Positions 1-7,492 of a stretch of 9,806 nt of DNA are shown here, piece by piece. The DNA comes from Desulfuromonadaceae bacterium (GTDB lineage Bacteria > Desulfobacterota > Desulfuromonadia > Desulfuromonadales > Geopsychrobacteraceae). The DNA is taken from positions 1 through 9,806 of the forward strand of contig WTCI01000186.1 of the NCBI GenBank assembly GCA_013138655.1, given 5' to 3'. Each line of letters begins with the position of its first letter. The stretch's first letter is position 1. A program made the position numbers and the translations under genes. Below the pieces are notes generated by a model. It was not told the DNA's origin and ran no database searches. It saw nothing but the letters and a program-made list of their open reading frames with translations.

Positions 1-144
1 GTAACTGTTCAGCAAGATGTGCTGGTGATGCCCATGGAAAGGGTGTCTGTCGCCCGGATGGCGACAGTCAAGCCCCAGGGATGGGTTCATGCGGCCCTTG
101 GAATGGGCGGCACCAGCACATCAGCACCCGTTCTGAATAGTTGC
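1..144. mobile_element. MITE-like palindromic element with GTAACTATTCAGC-type ends
   Basis: The left end (1-13, gtaactgttcagc) and right end (132-144, tctgaatagttgc) are inverted copies of the 13-bp terminus seen perfectly at 9161-9173 and 9300-9312, with one and two differences respectively. Inside, 16-43 pairs with 95-122 (23 of 28 positions by direct comparison). An 8-bp perfect hairpin sits at the centre (47-54 with 60-67, loop cggat). The whole element could therefore fold as one long hairpin. No protein is credibly encoded. It ends 3 bases before the maf stop codon (148-150), so it lies at the 3' end of the maf transcript. If it transposed with an 8-bp duplication like the copy at 9161, the right duplication would be 145-152 (aaatcata); the left flank is outside the window. 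The similarity to IS66-type ends is inferred from GTAA plus the 8-bp duplication of the sister copy. Confidence 0.7.
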
Positions 145-147
145 AAA

Positions 148-735
148 TCATATCGACAGGGGGATGCCCAACTCTTTCAGGGTGAGGGTCAGGCGGCAGA
201 GCGGCAAACCGACAACATTGGTGTAGCTGCCCTCAATCCCGGCGACAAAGCAGACCCCCAGCCCTTGGATGGCATAGGCTCCGGCCTTATCGGCCGGTTC
301 ACCACTGGCAATGTAGCGCGTGATTTCCTCATCTGTCAATTCACGAAAACGGACCCGTGTCATGACAGCCTCGGTACGTTGTCTGCCGGTCTCTCGGTCG
401 AGGATCGCGTAGCCGGAGAGAACCTGGTGCTCACGCCCGGAGAGTTGCCGAAGCATGACGGCTGCCTGTTGTTCATCAAGCGGTTTGCCGAGAATCTGTC
501 CGTTACAGAGAACGATGGTATCGCTGCCGATGAACCAGCGACCGGTGATCTCGGGTCGATTCGCAACCTCGGAGGCCTTGTCGATGCTAAGACGAACGAC
601 ATGCTCTTCCGGGGTTTCTCCCGGCAGTTCTTTTTCTTCGGCCCGGCTCGGGATGACCTCGAAGGCGAGGCCGATCTGCTCAAGCAGCTCTTTGCGGCGG
701 GGTGAAGCAGAGGCGAGGATGACTTTATCGTTCAT
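148..735 (-). CDS. maf: Maf-family nucleoside triphosphate pyrophosphatase (dTTP/UTP type)
   Basis: A 195-residue protein of normal Maf length. The family hydrolyses NTPs to NMP and pyrophosphate in the cytoplasm; YhdE-type members prefer dTTP/UTP and modified pyrimidine nucleotides, and Maf overexpression affects septum formation in Bacillus. The sequence shows the N-terminal signature SASPRR (residues 9-14), acidic residues E33/E34, SDT with D72, K84 in GKP, and the C-terminal [10 protein letters not shown] block (149-158) with Q157. That last block resembles YhdE/Bacillus Maf rather than the m7GTP-specific YceF type. The ATG overlaps the upstream trmFO stop as ATGA (732-735), implying translational coupling, with only a weak purine-rich ribosome site (AGAAGAG) inside the end of trmFO. 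The stop is followed almost at once by the palindromic element at 1-144, which may act as the transcript end. The subfamily assignment is inference from motifs. Confidence 0.95.
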   Translation of the reverse strand: MNDKVILASASPRRKELLEQIGLAFEVIPSRAEEKELPGETPEEHVVRLSIDKASEVANRPEITGRWFIGSDTIVLCNGQILGKPLDEQQAAVMLRQLSGREHQVLSGYAILDRETGRQRTEAVMTRVRFRELTDEEITRYIASGEPADKAGAYAIQGLGVCFVAGIEGSYTNVVGLPLCRLTLTLKELGIPLSI

Positions 736-2057
736 TTATTTTCTCTTCTTTTTGCGGCAATCGGTTCCCACCATTCCGGCAGCGCAGTCAACGCCCGATC
801 CGCCATCGCCAGGCGGCGATCGGCTCGTTTCATCTTGCGCCCCTCAAGCGGGGGAAATAGCCCGTAATTAACGTTCATCGGCTGAAAATTCTCGGTATCC
901 GCCTCGGCCAGGTGGGTCAGCAGGGCACCCATGGCCGTCTCTGCCGGGGGCAGTGGTGCTGCTTCACCACGCAGCCGGTAAGCGCTGAAAATTCCTGCCA
1001 GCAGCCCACAGGCAGCTGATTCGACATAGCCTTCGACACCGCTAAGCTGACCGGCCAGACAGATATGTGGAGCTGACTTGAGCTGCAAAGTGCGCGTCAG
1101 GCAACGTGGAGCGTTAACGAAGGTGTTGCGGTGCATACTACCGAGGCGGGCGAATTTGGCGTTTTGCAATCCGGGAATCGTGCGGAAAATCCGCTGCTGC
1201 TCCGGATAGGTCAGGCGAGTCTGGAAACCGACCAGATTGAAAAGGGAGGCGTGGCGGTTGTCCTGACGTAACTGGATGACCGCATGCGGGATTTTTCCGC
1301 TGCGCGGATCGGGCAGACCGACCGGCTTCATCGGCCCAAAGGAGAGAGTCTGTGGCCCACGGGCGGCCATCTCTTCGATCGGCATGCAGCCTTCAAAGTG
1401 GATCAGCTTTTCAAACTCGCGTCCTTGAACTTTATCGGCATCGATCAATGCCTGCACAAAATTGTCGTACTCGTCCTTGCTCAAAGGGCAGTTCAGGTAG
1501 TCGGCTCCCCCCTTGTCGTAGCGCGAAGCGCGCCAGACGATCTCGTAATCAATGGAGTCGGCCTCGACGATCGGTGCGATGGCATCGTAAAAGTAGAGGT
1601 GCTCGCTGCCGGTCAGCCTGGCCAGATCAGCGGAAAGAGCAGCAGAGGTAAGCGGACCGCTGGCCAGAATCACCATCTCTCCGGTCGGCAGGCTGGTCAC
1701 CTCTTCACGGATCAATTCGATTTTCGGCTCAGCAGTTATTTTATCGCCGATATAGCTGGAGAATTCATCCCGGTCGACCGCCAGAGCACCACCGGCCGGA
1801 ACCGCGGTGGCATCGGCGGCTTCGATAAACAGCGAGCCGATCCGGCGCATTTCCTCTTTCAGGCAGCCGACCGCATTGTTCATCCCGGCACCGCGTAGAC
1901 TGTTGGAACAAACCAGCTCCGCCAATTTCTCACTTTCATGTGCCGGTGAAAAGCGCAACGGTTTCATTTCGTACAGCTTGACGTCGCAGCCTTCTTTGGC
2001 CGCCTGCCAAGCTGCTTCACAACCGGCTAATCCTGCACCGATGATGGTAATTTGCAT
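732..2057 (-). CDS. trmFO: TrmFO, methylenetetrahydrofolate-dependent tRNA (uracil-54-C5)-methyltransferase
   Basis: A 441-residue flavoprotein of usual family length. TrmFO uses methylenetetrahydrofolate and FADH2 to make T54 in the T-loop of tRNA. The N-terminus [17 protein letters not shown] is the FAD-binding GxGxxG Rossmann motif. C50 in LVCSNS and C224 in FEGCMP match the two catalytic cysteines known from Bacillus TrmFO (C53 and C226). Further family blocks are GPMKPVGL (241-248), LFNLVGFQT (272-280), [12 protein letters not shown] (336-347) and NVNYGLFPP (395-403). The frame stays open upstream to 2117, but the ATG at 2055-2057 is chosen because it starts the FAD fold directly and has AAGGA 7 bases upstream. 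The extra 20 upstream codons overlap the topA terminator. The gene is separated from topA by that terminator and overlaps maf by 4 bases. It was formerly annotated gid; it is not GidA/MnmG, which is much longer. Confidence 0.96.
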   Translation of the reverse strand: MQITIIGAGLAGCEAAWQAAKEGCDVKLYEMKPLRFSPAHESEKLAELVCSNSLRGAGMNNAVGCLKEEMRRIGSLFIEAADATAVPAGGALAVDRDEFSSYIGDKITAEPKIELIREEVTSLPTGEMVILASGPLTSAALSADLARLTGSEHLYFYDAIAPIVEADSIDYEIVWRASRYDKGGADYLNCPLSKDEYDNFVQALIDADKVQGREFEKLIHFEGCMPIEEMAARGPQTLSFGPMKPVGLPDPRSGKIPHAVIQLRQDNRHASLFNLVGFQTRLTYPEQQRIFRTIPGLQNAKFARLGSMHRNTFVNAPRCLTRTLQLKSAPHICLAGQLSGVEGYVESAACGLLAGIFSAYRLRGEAAPLPPAETAMGALLTHLAEADTENFQPMNVNYGLFPPLEGRKMKRADRRLAMADRALTALPEWWEPIAAKRRENK

Positions 2058-2082
2058 GCTTGATCCTTCGATGTGAAAACAC

Positions 2083-2114
2083 AAAAACCGGCCGAACCTG
2101 TTGGCCCGACCGGT
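2083..2114 (-). terminator. Rho-independent terminator of topA
   Basis: Read on the minus strand, a 12-bp stem ACCGGTCGGGCC / GGTTCGGCCGGT with loop AACA is followed by TTTTTG. Three of the 12 pairs are G-U wobbles, so the stem is complete only in minus-strand RNA; in plus-strand RNA these become A-C mismatches. It lies 24 bases past the topA stop and ends 25 bases before the trmFO start codon, so trmFO either depends on readthrough or has a promoter that was not identified. Confidence 0.8.
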
Positions 2115-2138
2115 CATTGTACCTGATGTTATCTGTTC

Positions 2139-4544
2139 TCAGGCGTCCTTTTTAGTCGTTTTTTTTGCCGGAGCCTTTTTCGCAGTCGTTTTCTTTGCCG
2201 CTGCCTTCTTTGCCGCTGCCTTCTTGGGCGCAGCCTTCTTGGTAGTTGCCTTTTTCGCCGGCGCTTTCTTTTCCGGCGGGATCAGCACCTTTTCCCAATC
2301 GCACTCTTCCTGCGGACAACGTTGCACGGTGCCCCAACGTTTGGTGGTTTTGATCTCGGTCAGCGGCCAGCTGCACTTGGGGCAGGGCTCTTCCTTGGGC
2401 GGATTCCAGAGGGCGTACTTACATTTGGGATAACGGTTGCAGGAGTAGAAGATCTTACCGTAGCGGCTCTTCTTCTCCATCATCTCACCCTCGTTACACT
2501 GCGGGCAGCTGATGTCGAGGGCCTTTGGTTTTTCCAGCGGCTGGATATTTTTGCACTCGGGGTAGGCGCTGCAAGCGAGGAACTTTCCGTAGCGACCCGT
2601 TTTGATCAGCATCCCGGCACCGCACTTGTCGCACTTCTCATCCGACATGACTGGCTCTTCCGCCTCACTACCGTCGCTGTTGAGCGGTTCGGTGTGCCGA
2701 CAGTCGGGGAAGCCGGAACAGGCCAGGAAGCGACCGGAGCGGCCCAGTTTGATCACCAGCTCTTTGCTGCACTCGGGACAGATTTTGTCGGTCTTCTCAG
2801 TGGTGACATCCGCTTTGCTGACTTCCTGATCCTTACGACGCAGCAGGGCAATGAAGGGGCCCCAGAACTGCTTGATCGTCGGAATCCAGGCCTTTTCACC
2901 ACGGGAAATGGCATCCAGGTCCTCTTCCAATTCAGCGGTGAAGTCGTAGTCGACATACTGGCTGAAATGTTCGGTGAGCAGCTTGGAGACCACCCGGCCG
3001 GTATCTTCCGGGAAGAAGGTGCGTTTTTCCAGCCGGACATATTTGCGCGTCACCAGGGTGTTCATGATACTGGCGTAAGTCGAGGGACGTCCGATGCCGT
3101 ACTCTTCCAGGGTTTTGACCAGACTTGCTTCGGTAAAACGGGGTGGCGGCTGGGTGAAATGTTGCCCGGGGGTGAGTTGCTCTTTTTTCAGCTTTTCCCC
3201 TTCTGCCAGTGGTGGCAGCAGGCCTTCCCGGTTTTCGTCATCCCCGTTATCGGTTCCTTCAATGTAGAGAGCCATGAAACCGGGGAACCGGATCACCTGA
3301 CCGGTGGCGCGGAACCCGTAGCGCTCACCGGCGGCAATGTCGACGGTGGTCGCATCGAAAATCGCCTGGGTCATCTGTGAAGCGACAGTGCGCTTCCAAA
3401 TCAGCTCATAGAGGCGCAGCTGGTCGGAGCTCAGGTAGGATTTCAGCTGCGCCGGAGTGCGGGCGATCGATGTCGGTCGGATCGCTTCGTGGGCTTCCTG
3501 AGCGTTTTTGCTCTTATTGCGGAAGGCACGCGGCTTGGTCAGGGCGTAGCTTTCATCATACAGCTGGCAGATCACTTCGCGGGCTTCACTGGTGGCGATA
3601 GTCGACAGGGCCACCGAGTCGGTTCGCATATAAGTGATCAAGCCGTGGGAACCATCAGCAACCTCGATCCCTTCATACAGCTTTTGCGCCACTGACATGG
3701 TTTTTCTCGCTGAAAAACCGAGTTTGCGGCTGGCTTCCTGTTGCAGGGTACTGGTGGTGAACGGGGGCGCAGGATTCCGCTTGCGCTCTTTCTTTTCCAG
3801 GCTGCTGACGGAAAATGAAACCTGCTCCAGATCCGCGAGGATCTCTTCAGCCTGCTGCTGGTTTTCGATGGCGAACTTGGTCAGCCTCTTGCCGTCACGA
3901 CTGTGCAGCTTGGCGGTCAACTGACTGTTTGCAGCATTCTCCAGCAGAGCCTCAACACTCCAGTACTCGCGCGGTTCGAAGACTTCGATTTCATTTTCTC
4001 GTTCACAGATCACGCGCAGGGCGACCGACTGGACACGGCCGGCAGAAAGCCCGTAGCGGATCTTTTTCCAGAGGAACGGGGAGAGGTTAAAACCGACCAG
4101 GTAATCGAGAATCGAGCGGGCCTGTTGGGCATCAACCAGATCTCGGGCGATGGCGCGCGGGTGGGCCATCGCTTCATCAATCGCCGGTTTGGTGATTTCA
4201 TGGAAAGTGACCCGCTTGACCTTCGGCCTAGCGGCGTTCTCATCAATCCCGAGAGCCTCCAGCAGGTGCCAGGCGATCGCCTCTCCTTCGCGGTCGAGGT
4301 CAGTTGCGAGGATCAGTTCATCACTCTTGGCGACCTCTTTTTTCAGGATGCTGATATGCTTGGCGCTTTCCGGCAAAATATGATATTTGGGCGCAAAGTC
4401 GTTCTCGATATCAACCGAGCCCTGCTTGCTTGGCAGTGCCCGCACATGACCGTAAGAGGCCAACACCTTGTAGCCCTTGCCAAGAAATTTTTCGATAGTT
4501 TTTGCTTTCGCCGGTGACTCGACGATGACCAGAGATTGAGCCAT
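2139..4544 (-). CDS. topA: DNA topoisomerase I (type IA) with four zinc-ribbon motifs and a lysine-repeat tail
   Basis: An 801-residue type IA topoisomerase that relaxes negative supercoils through a 5'-phosphotyrosine intermediate. The Toprim domain starts at SLVIVESPAKAKTIEKFLG, with catalytic E9 and the acidic triad D82, D84, E86 in TDLDREGE. The active-site tyrosine is Y305 in GLITYMRTDS, and LSAGRVQSVALR (166-177) and EYGIGRPSTY (481-490) are further family blocks. The C-terminus has four Cys4 motifs: C589/C592/C609/C615, C638/C641/C658/C664, C680/C683/C702/C708 and C721/C724/C743/C748. A strongly basic tail (about 759-801) follows, built from KKxxx pentads. The ATG at 4542-4544 has AGAGGA 4 bases upstream. 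The gene follows the smg terminator by 55 bases. No convincing promoter is visible there, but a small hairpin (4572-4577 with 4582-4587) lies in the leader. Transcription ends at the terminator at 2083-2114. Confidence 0.98.
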   Translation of the reverse strand: MAQSLVIVESPAKAKTIEKFLGKGYKVLASYGHVRALPSKQGSVDIENDFAPKYHILPESAKHISILKKEVAKSDELILATDLDREGEAIAWHLLEALGIDENAARPKVKRVTFHEITKPAIDEAMAHPRAIARDLVDAQQARSILDYLVGFNLSPFLWKKIRYGLSAGRVQSVALRVICERENEIEVFEPREYWSVEALLENAANSQLTAKLHSRDGKRLTKFAIENQQQAEEILADLEQVSFSVSSLEKKERKRNPAPPFTTSTLQQEASRKLGFSARKTMSVAQKLYEGIEVADGSHGLITYMRTDSVALSTIATSEAREVICQLYDESYALTKPRAFRNKSKNAQEAHEAIRPTSIARTPAQLKSYLSSDQLRLYELIWKRTVASQMTQAIFDATTVDIAAGERYGFRATGQVIRFPGFMALYIEGTDNGDDENREGLLPPLAEGEKLKKEQLTPGQHFTQPPPRFTEASLVKTLEEYGIGRPSTYASIMNTLVTRKYVRLEKRTFFPEDTGRVVSKLLTEHFSQYVDYDFTAELEEDLDAISRGEKAWIPTIKQFWGPFIALLRRKDQEVSKADVTTEKTDKICPECSKELVIKLGRSGRFLACSGFPDCRHTEPLNSDGSEAEEPVMSDEKCDKCGAGMLIKTGRYGKFLACSAYPECKNIQPLEKPKALDISCPQCNEGEMMEKKSRYGKIFYSCNRYPKCKYALWNPPKEEPCPKCSWPLTEIKTTKRWGTVQRCPQEECDWEKVLIPPEKKAPAKKATTKKAAPKKAAAKKAAAKKTTAKKAPAKKTTKKDA
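2148..2270 (-). repeat. 15-bp tandem repeat encoding the KKxxx pentads of TopA
   Basis: In-frame 15-bp units encode the lysine-rich tail of TopA (residues about 759-799). On the plus strand, two units at 2191-2205 and 2206-2220 are identical (ttctttgccgctgcc). The units at 2221-2235, 2236-2250 and 2251-2265, and those on the 2150-2190 side, have diverged. The protein reads as successive KK pairs spaced by three residues drawn from A, P and T. Unit number could change by slippage without breaking the frame. Confidence 0.85.
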
Positions 4545-4599
4545 TGGTTCCTCTGCTTGATTTTCCCAAGTAAGGCTAATCAGCCTTTTTCAGTAAAAC

Positions 4600-4628
4600 A
4601 AAAAAAGGCTGCGGTGAAATGCGCAGCC
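4600..4628 (-). terminator. Rho-independent terminator of smg/DUF494
   Basis: On the minus strand, stem GGCTGCG (4628-4622), loop CATTTCAC and CGCAGCC (4613-4607) are followed directly by seven T (4606-4600). It starts 8 bases past the smg stop codon. This is a classical intrinsic terminator, placed just 55 bases before the topA start codon. Confidence 0.9.
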
Positions 4629-4636
4629 CGGAATGT

Positions 4637-5116
4637 TCAGTGATAGATACGGGCCAAATCGTTTTCCAGAAAACAGTCCAGCTCCCGTTGCCAGATGTTG
4701 TTTGACCGGGAGAGCAGGGTCAGGGACGTGATCATCTTGATTTCCGGCAGGGTGATCGGATCCTCCGCTGCACGAACCGCCCGCTCGATAACCTCTTCCA
4801 GGGCTTCATTGGAAAGCAACCCCATCGCCCTGATTTTGATCAGAAAGCCGATCGCTTCCGATGTCAGCGCCTGCTCCTCCTCCCGGCTGAAAATCCGATA
4901 AGACAATTGTTCCAGAAACGGAGTCTCGGTTGACAGAGTGAGAGGAAGTTGCAGGGTGACCGACTCCATCCAGGAAAAGGCATCACTGATTTCATCAGCA
5001 TCAAAGCCGACTTGCATCAGTTCCGCTATCAGTTCCTGTTCGTTGATCGGAGCATCTTCGGCTCCCAGAACATATTTAGCGATCAGGTTGACGATCGCCA
5101 GGACTCGCTCACGCAA
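4637..5116 (-). CDS. smg: Smg / DUF494 family protein, TTG start
   Basis: A protein of about 159 residues in the Smg/DUF494 family, which is encoded beside dprA and topA in many proteobacteria; its molecular function is not established. The body is helical and acidic, with the block LMQVGFDADEISDAFSWME (residues 33-51 from the chosen start), typical of the family. The frame is open upstream to a GTG at 5180-5182, but those 22 codons do not look like the family. The TTG at 5114-5116 is preferred because it gives (M)RERVLAIVNLIAKYVL, the N-terminus I recall for Geobacter relatives, and because GGAGG (5121-5125) lies 4 bases upstream. That spacing is rather short. The gene is 132 bases downstream of dprA and is followed by a strong terminator. 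The alternative is translation from the GTG, giving 181 residues. No signal peptide or membrane segment is seen. Confidence 0.85.
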   Translation of the reverse strand: MRERVLAIVNLIAKYVLGAEDAPINEQELIAELMQVGFDADEISDAFSWMESVTLQLPLTLSTETPFLEQLSYRIFSREEEQALTSEAIGFLIKIRAMGLLSNEALEEVIERAVRAAEDPITLPEIKMITSLTLLSRSNNIWQRELDCFLENDLARIYH

Positions 5117-5248
5117 AGGGCCTCCATTCAGGAGTTTATAACCTGCTACAACCGGGGTGCCTGTCGTCAGTCGACACGACACAAACAGCGGGACGTCCTG
5201 CAGATGTTTTTGCCGTTGCAGATAACGCTTTGTTATCTTTCAGGTTCT
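5117..5248 (-). other. dprA-smg intergenic leader with small hairpins
   Basis: This 132-base spacer is transcribed on the minus strand if dprA and smg share a transcript. It holds a perfect 7-bp hairpin (5220-5226 with 5232-5238, loop of 5) just after the dprA stop, without a T run. It also holds a 6-bp hairpin (5162-5167 with 5176-5181), the palindrome ggacgtcc (5191-5198) and the GGAGG ribosome site (5121-5125). A TATAAA-like hexamer (5135-5140, minus) has no matching -35. No promoter or known riboswitch is recognised. Confidence 0.45.
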
Positions 5249-6337
5249 CTACAATTTCCCGCGGATATAGCTGTTCCCCGGGAGCATCTGGACTCCGCCC
5301 TGGAGTTCTAGGTCGAGTAAAATAGCGGAAACCTCCATGGGAGTCAAGCCGCATTTCCGGCCGATTTCATCGACATGTTGCGGTTGGCCATTCAGTTGTT
5401 GATAGATGGCCAGGGCTTCACCCTGAAGAGTTTTAGAAAAACTCTCGCTCTGTTGATATTGCTGCCGGGTTGATCGACCCGGCCAGAGGGCTTGGAGGAT
5501 ATCTGCAGTTTCGGTGACAAGACAGGCCCCCTCTTTTAACAGACGATTCGGGCCACAGCTGTTTGGGTTTTGGAGCGCTCCAGGAATGGCAAAGAGTTCG
5601 CGCCCCTGTTCGAGGGCAAAATCGCCGGTGATCAGAGAACCGCTGCCAGCTGCAGCTTCCACGATCAGGACTCCTCGACTGAGACCGCTGATAATCCGAT
5701 TGCGACCGGGAAAGTGCCCCGCCAAGGGTGGTGTGCCCGGAGGATATTCGCTGATAATCGCATTATTTTCAATGATTTCATGGAAAAGACGGGCGTTTTC
5801 CGGCGGATAAACTCGATCAATGCCACAACCGAGTACGGCAACAGTTTGCCCCGCTGCATCCAGTGCTCCCCGGTGGGCAGCACTGTCAACCCCGCGGGCC
5901 AGACCACTGACAATACAGATGTCATGGCTGGCCAATTGAGAGGACAGTTCACGGGTTAATTGTAACCCGCCGGCACTGGCCCGGCGGGAGCCGACAATCG
6001 CAAAGCAGTCGGTCGCCGGCAGGGTTCCGCGTAGATATAAGAGGGCAGGCGGATCGTGTATCTGGCGCAGCAAGGGGGGATAATCGTCATCCCAGAAACT
6101 GATCAGCCGCACTTGGAGAGCTTCAAGCTTGCGATAGGTTCCGAGATATCGTCGGTCGTTTTCAGGGGGAATTTCAGCGATGATTTTGCGGGACAGGCCG
6201 ATTGCCTCCAGCTGCTGTGGAGGCGCCTGTAAGGCCGCCGGAAAGTCACCAAAAGCCCGCTGCAGTTTGAACAGGGCGGTACGCCCGAGTCCGGAAGTCA
6301 GATGCAGACGAAGTAGCGCTCGCTGAGCATGGTCCAT
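5249..6337 (-). CDS. dprA: DprA/Smf, DNA-processing protein A
   Basis: A 362-residue DprA, normal length. DprA binds incoming single-stranded DNA during natural transformation and loads RecA; it is also kept in many bacteria not known to be competent. The order is an N-terminal SAM/HhH-like region (about 1-65), then the Rossmann-like DprA fold with VGSRRAS (115-121), SGLARGVDSAAHRGAL (144-159), GCGIDRVYPPEN (170-181), and FPGRNRIISGLSRG (209-222) running into EAAAGSGSLITGDFALEQGR (227-246). A C-terminal winged-helix domain (about 312-362, around HVDEIGRKCGLTPMEVSAIL) closes the protein. The frame extends 10 codons further upstream, but the ATG at 6335-6337 is chosen because GGAGGGGG lies 5 bases before it. 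The gene begins 39 bases after the LysM terminator stem, and no good promoter is visible in that gap. It precedes smg, a common pairing. Confidence 0.97.
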   Translation of the reverse strand: MDHAQRALLRLHLTSGLGRTALFKLQRAFGDFPAALQAPPQQLEAIGLSRKIIAEIPPENDRRYLGTYRKLEALQVRLISFWDDDYPPLLRQIHDPPALLYLRGTLPATDCFAIVGSRRASAGGLQLTRELSSQLASHDICIVSGLARGVDSAAHRGALDAAGQTVAVLGCGIDRVYPPENARLFHEIIENNAIISEYPPGTPPLAGHFPGRNRIISGLSRGVLIVEAAAGSGSLITGDFALEQGRELFAIPGALQNPNSCGPNRLLKEGACLVTETADILQALWPGRSTRQQYQQSESFSKTLQGEALAIYQQLNGQPQHVDEIGRKCGLTPMEVSAILLDLELQGGVQMLPGNSYIRGKL

Positions 6338-6376
6338 TGTTCCCCCTCCAGAAACAATTTCAGTCAAAACGTGGAT

Positions 6377-6412
6377 AAAAGAAACGGATTGAAAGAAGCT
6401 TCAATCCGTTTC
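6377..6412 (-). terminator. Terminator downstream of the LysM gene
   Basis: A perfect 13-bp inverted repeat (6381-6393 gaaacggattgaa with 6400-6412) has a 6-base loop (6394-6399). On the minus strand it is followed immediately by TTTTAT. It starts 23 bases past the LysM stop and separates the lipoprotein/LysM unit from dprA. The T run is short (four), so it may be leaky, which would suit dprA having no visible promoter of its own. Confidence 0.75.
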
Positions 6413-6435
6413 CGGTCATTTTTGATCCCATCTGT

Positions 6436-7458
6436 TTAGTTGGTCACCAGGGTGATTCTGTCACCGATGTACATCGCATCGACACTTTTGACAATAAGCG
6501 CCGAGGCGGTTTTGGCTTTCACCTCTATGATGACGGCTGCACCCAGGACTTCGGCCGGAAGCTTGACCTCTCCAACTTTTTTCAAAATCTCGTCAGAAAC
6601 TTTGCGTGGCCGCGAGATATAGAAAAGGTTGCCGGACGCCAAGGCATCATCACTGCCCCGATCGATGAAAATGATATCGTTGCTCCCTTGAAAATGTTTT
6701 TCATCGCGGGTGGCAATGATGTAACCCTGATGCGCTTCAGCAGCACGTTGTAAGGTCAGTTCCCTGCGTCCCGGAATATATTCGAAAAGCTCGGCGCCGC
6801 GGGTCACTTCACGGAAAACTCCACTGATTTTGGCCGTGATCGTATTCTCATTGATCTCAGTAACTTGCAGATACCCGAGGTTGTGCATCATGGTGCCGAT
6901 CGGTTTCCCGGTCTGCGGGTGTTTGATACTGTCATCCCGACTGAAGAGACCGTAGCTATCTCCAACAGTAACGCTGTCGGGGGTCGCCATCTTTAAGAAG
7001 ACCATGTCTCCCTTGGTGAGCAGAACCCGGTTGTCGACCGAGTCGACCAAGATGCCGAGTGGTGTTTCCGTGGTCAAAATAAACCCGTCACCACTGCCGG
7101 TGGACTTGAACTGAATAACTTCTTCCGTTTCCGGAATGGTTTCTGTGACAACGGGCTGCTCTTCCCGGGGCTCTGCTTTTGGGGCGTCAGGATAGGCGGG
7201 GATGATTTCAAGACGACCGTCCAGAACGCGGATTTTTTGCCCGGGAAAGATCAGGTGCGGGTTGGTGATGTCGGGGTTGTTGGACCACATCTGCGGCCAA
7301 TAGTCTGGATCATCGATAAACTTTTTCGAGAGCCCCCAGAGGGTGTCCCCCTTCTTAATGGTGTAGATCTGCCCCTCTTCGGCAAAGGCCGGGAGAGCTG
7401 TTGTCATGATCGTCAGTAGGATCAACAGTGATAACCAGCGAAAAATTGTCTGTGTCAT
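6436..7458 (-). CDS. Secreted LysM-domain protein
   Basis: A 340-residue exported protein. Residues 1-26 are a signal peptide (hydrophobic LSLLILLTIMTTALPAFA, cleavage probably after AFA-26). One LysM domain follows (about 30-78, from YTIKKGDTLWGLSKKF to NPHLIFPGQKIRVL), which binds peptidoglycan glycan strands. Next come a proline- and glutamate-rich linker (about 85-118) and a 220-residue beta-rich region with no motif I recognise. The protein probably sits in the periplasm against the wall. An in-frame upstream extension to 7587 exists, but the ATG at 7456-7458 is chosen for its signal peptide and for GAGGGA 4 bases upstream. The upstream extension would overlap the preceding lipoprotein gene. 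It lies 34 bases after that gene, so the two very likely form an operon. The biochemical role of the C-terminal region is unknown; it has no catalytic endopeptidase motif that I can see. Confidence 0.88.
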   Translation of the reverse strand: MTQTIFRWLSLLILLTIMTTALPAFAEEGQIYTIKKGDTLWGLSKKFIDDPDYWPQMWSNNPDITNPHLIFPGQKIRVLDGRLEIIPAYPDAPKAEPREEQPVVTETIPETEEVIQFKSTGSGDGFILTTETPLGILVDSVDNRVLLTKGDMVFLKMATPDSVTVGDSYGLFSRDDSIKHPQTGKPIGTMMHNLGYLQVTEINENTITAKISGVFREVTRGAELFEYIPGRRELTLQRAAEAHQGYIIATRDEKHFQGSNDIIFIDRGSDDALASGNLFYISRPRKVSDEILKKVGEVKLPAEVLGAAVIIEVKAKTASALIVKSVDAMYIGDRITLVTN

Positions 7459-7492
7459 CGATTCCCTCGCAAATAGAGTGTAATCTTGAGCT

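Noticed and set aside
19..705. Open frame of 228 codons on the plus strand over maf and the left element
   Set aside because: It is antisense to maf, whose signature motifs are clear, and starts inside the palindromic element without a ribosome site.
2322..3380. Open frame of 352 codons on the plus strand, antisense to topA
   Set aside because: It lies wholly within the topA coding region in a GC-rich gene, has no recognisable domain and reads as low-complexity reverse-complement protein. TopA motifs on the other strand are unequivocal.
4572..4587. Plus-strand hairpin aaggct/agcctt followed by T residues, looking like a terminator
   Set aside because: No plus-strand gene lies upstream, and the stem is only 6 bp. 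On the minus strand it is just a small hairpin in the topA leader without a T run.
6341..6368. dprA promoter with TTGACT as -35
   Set aside because: There is no acceptable -10 at 16-18 bases, and the region at that distance is the ribosome site itself.
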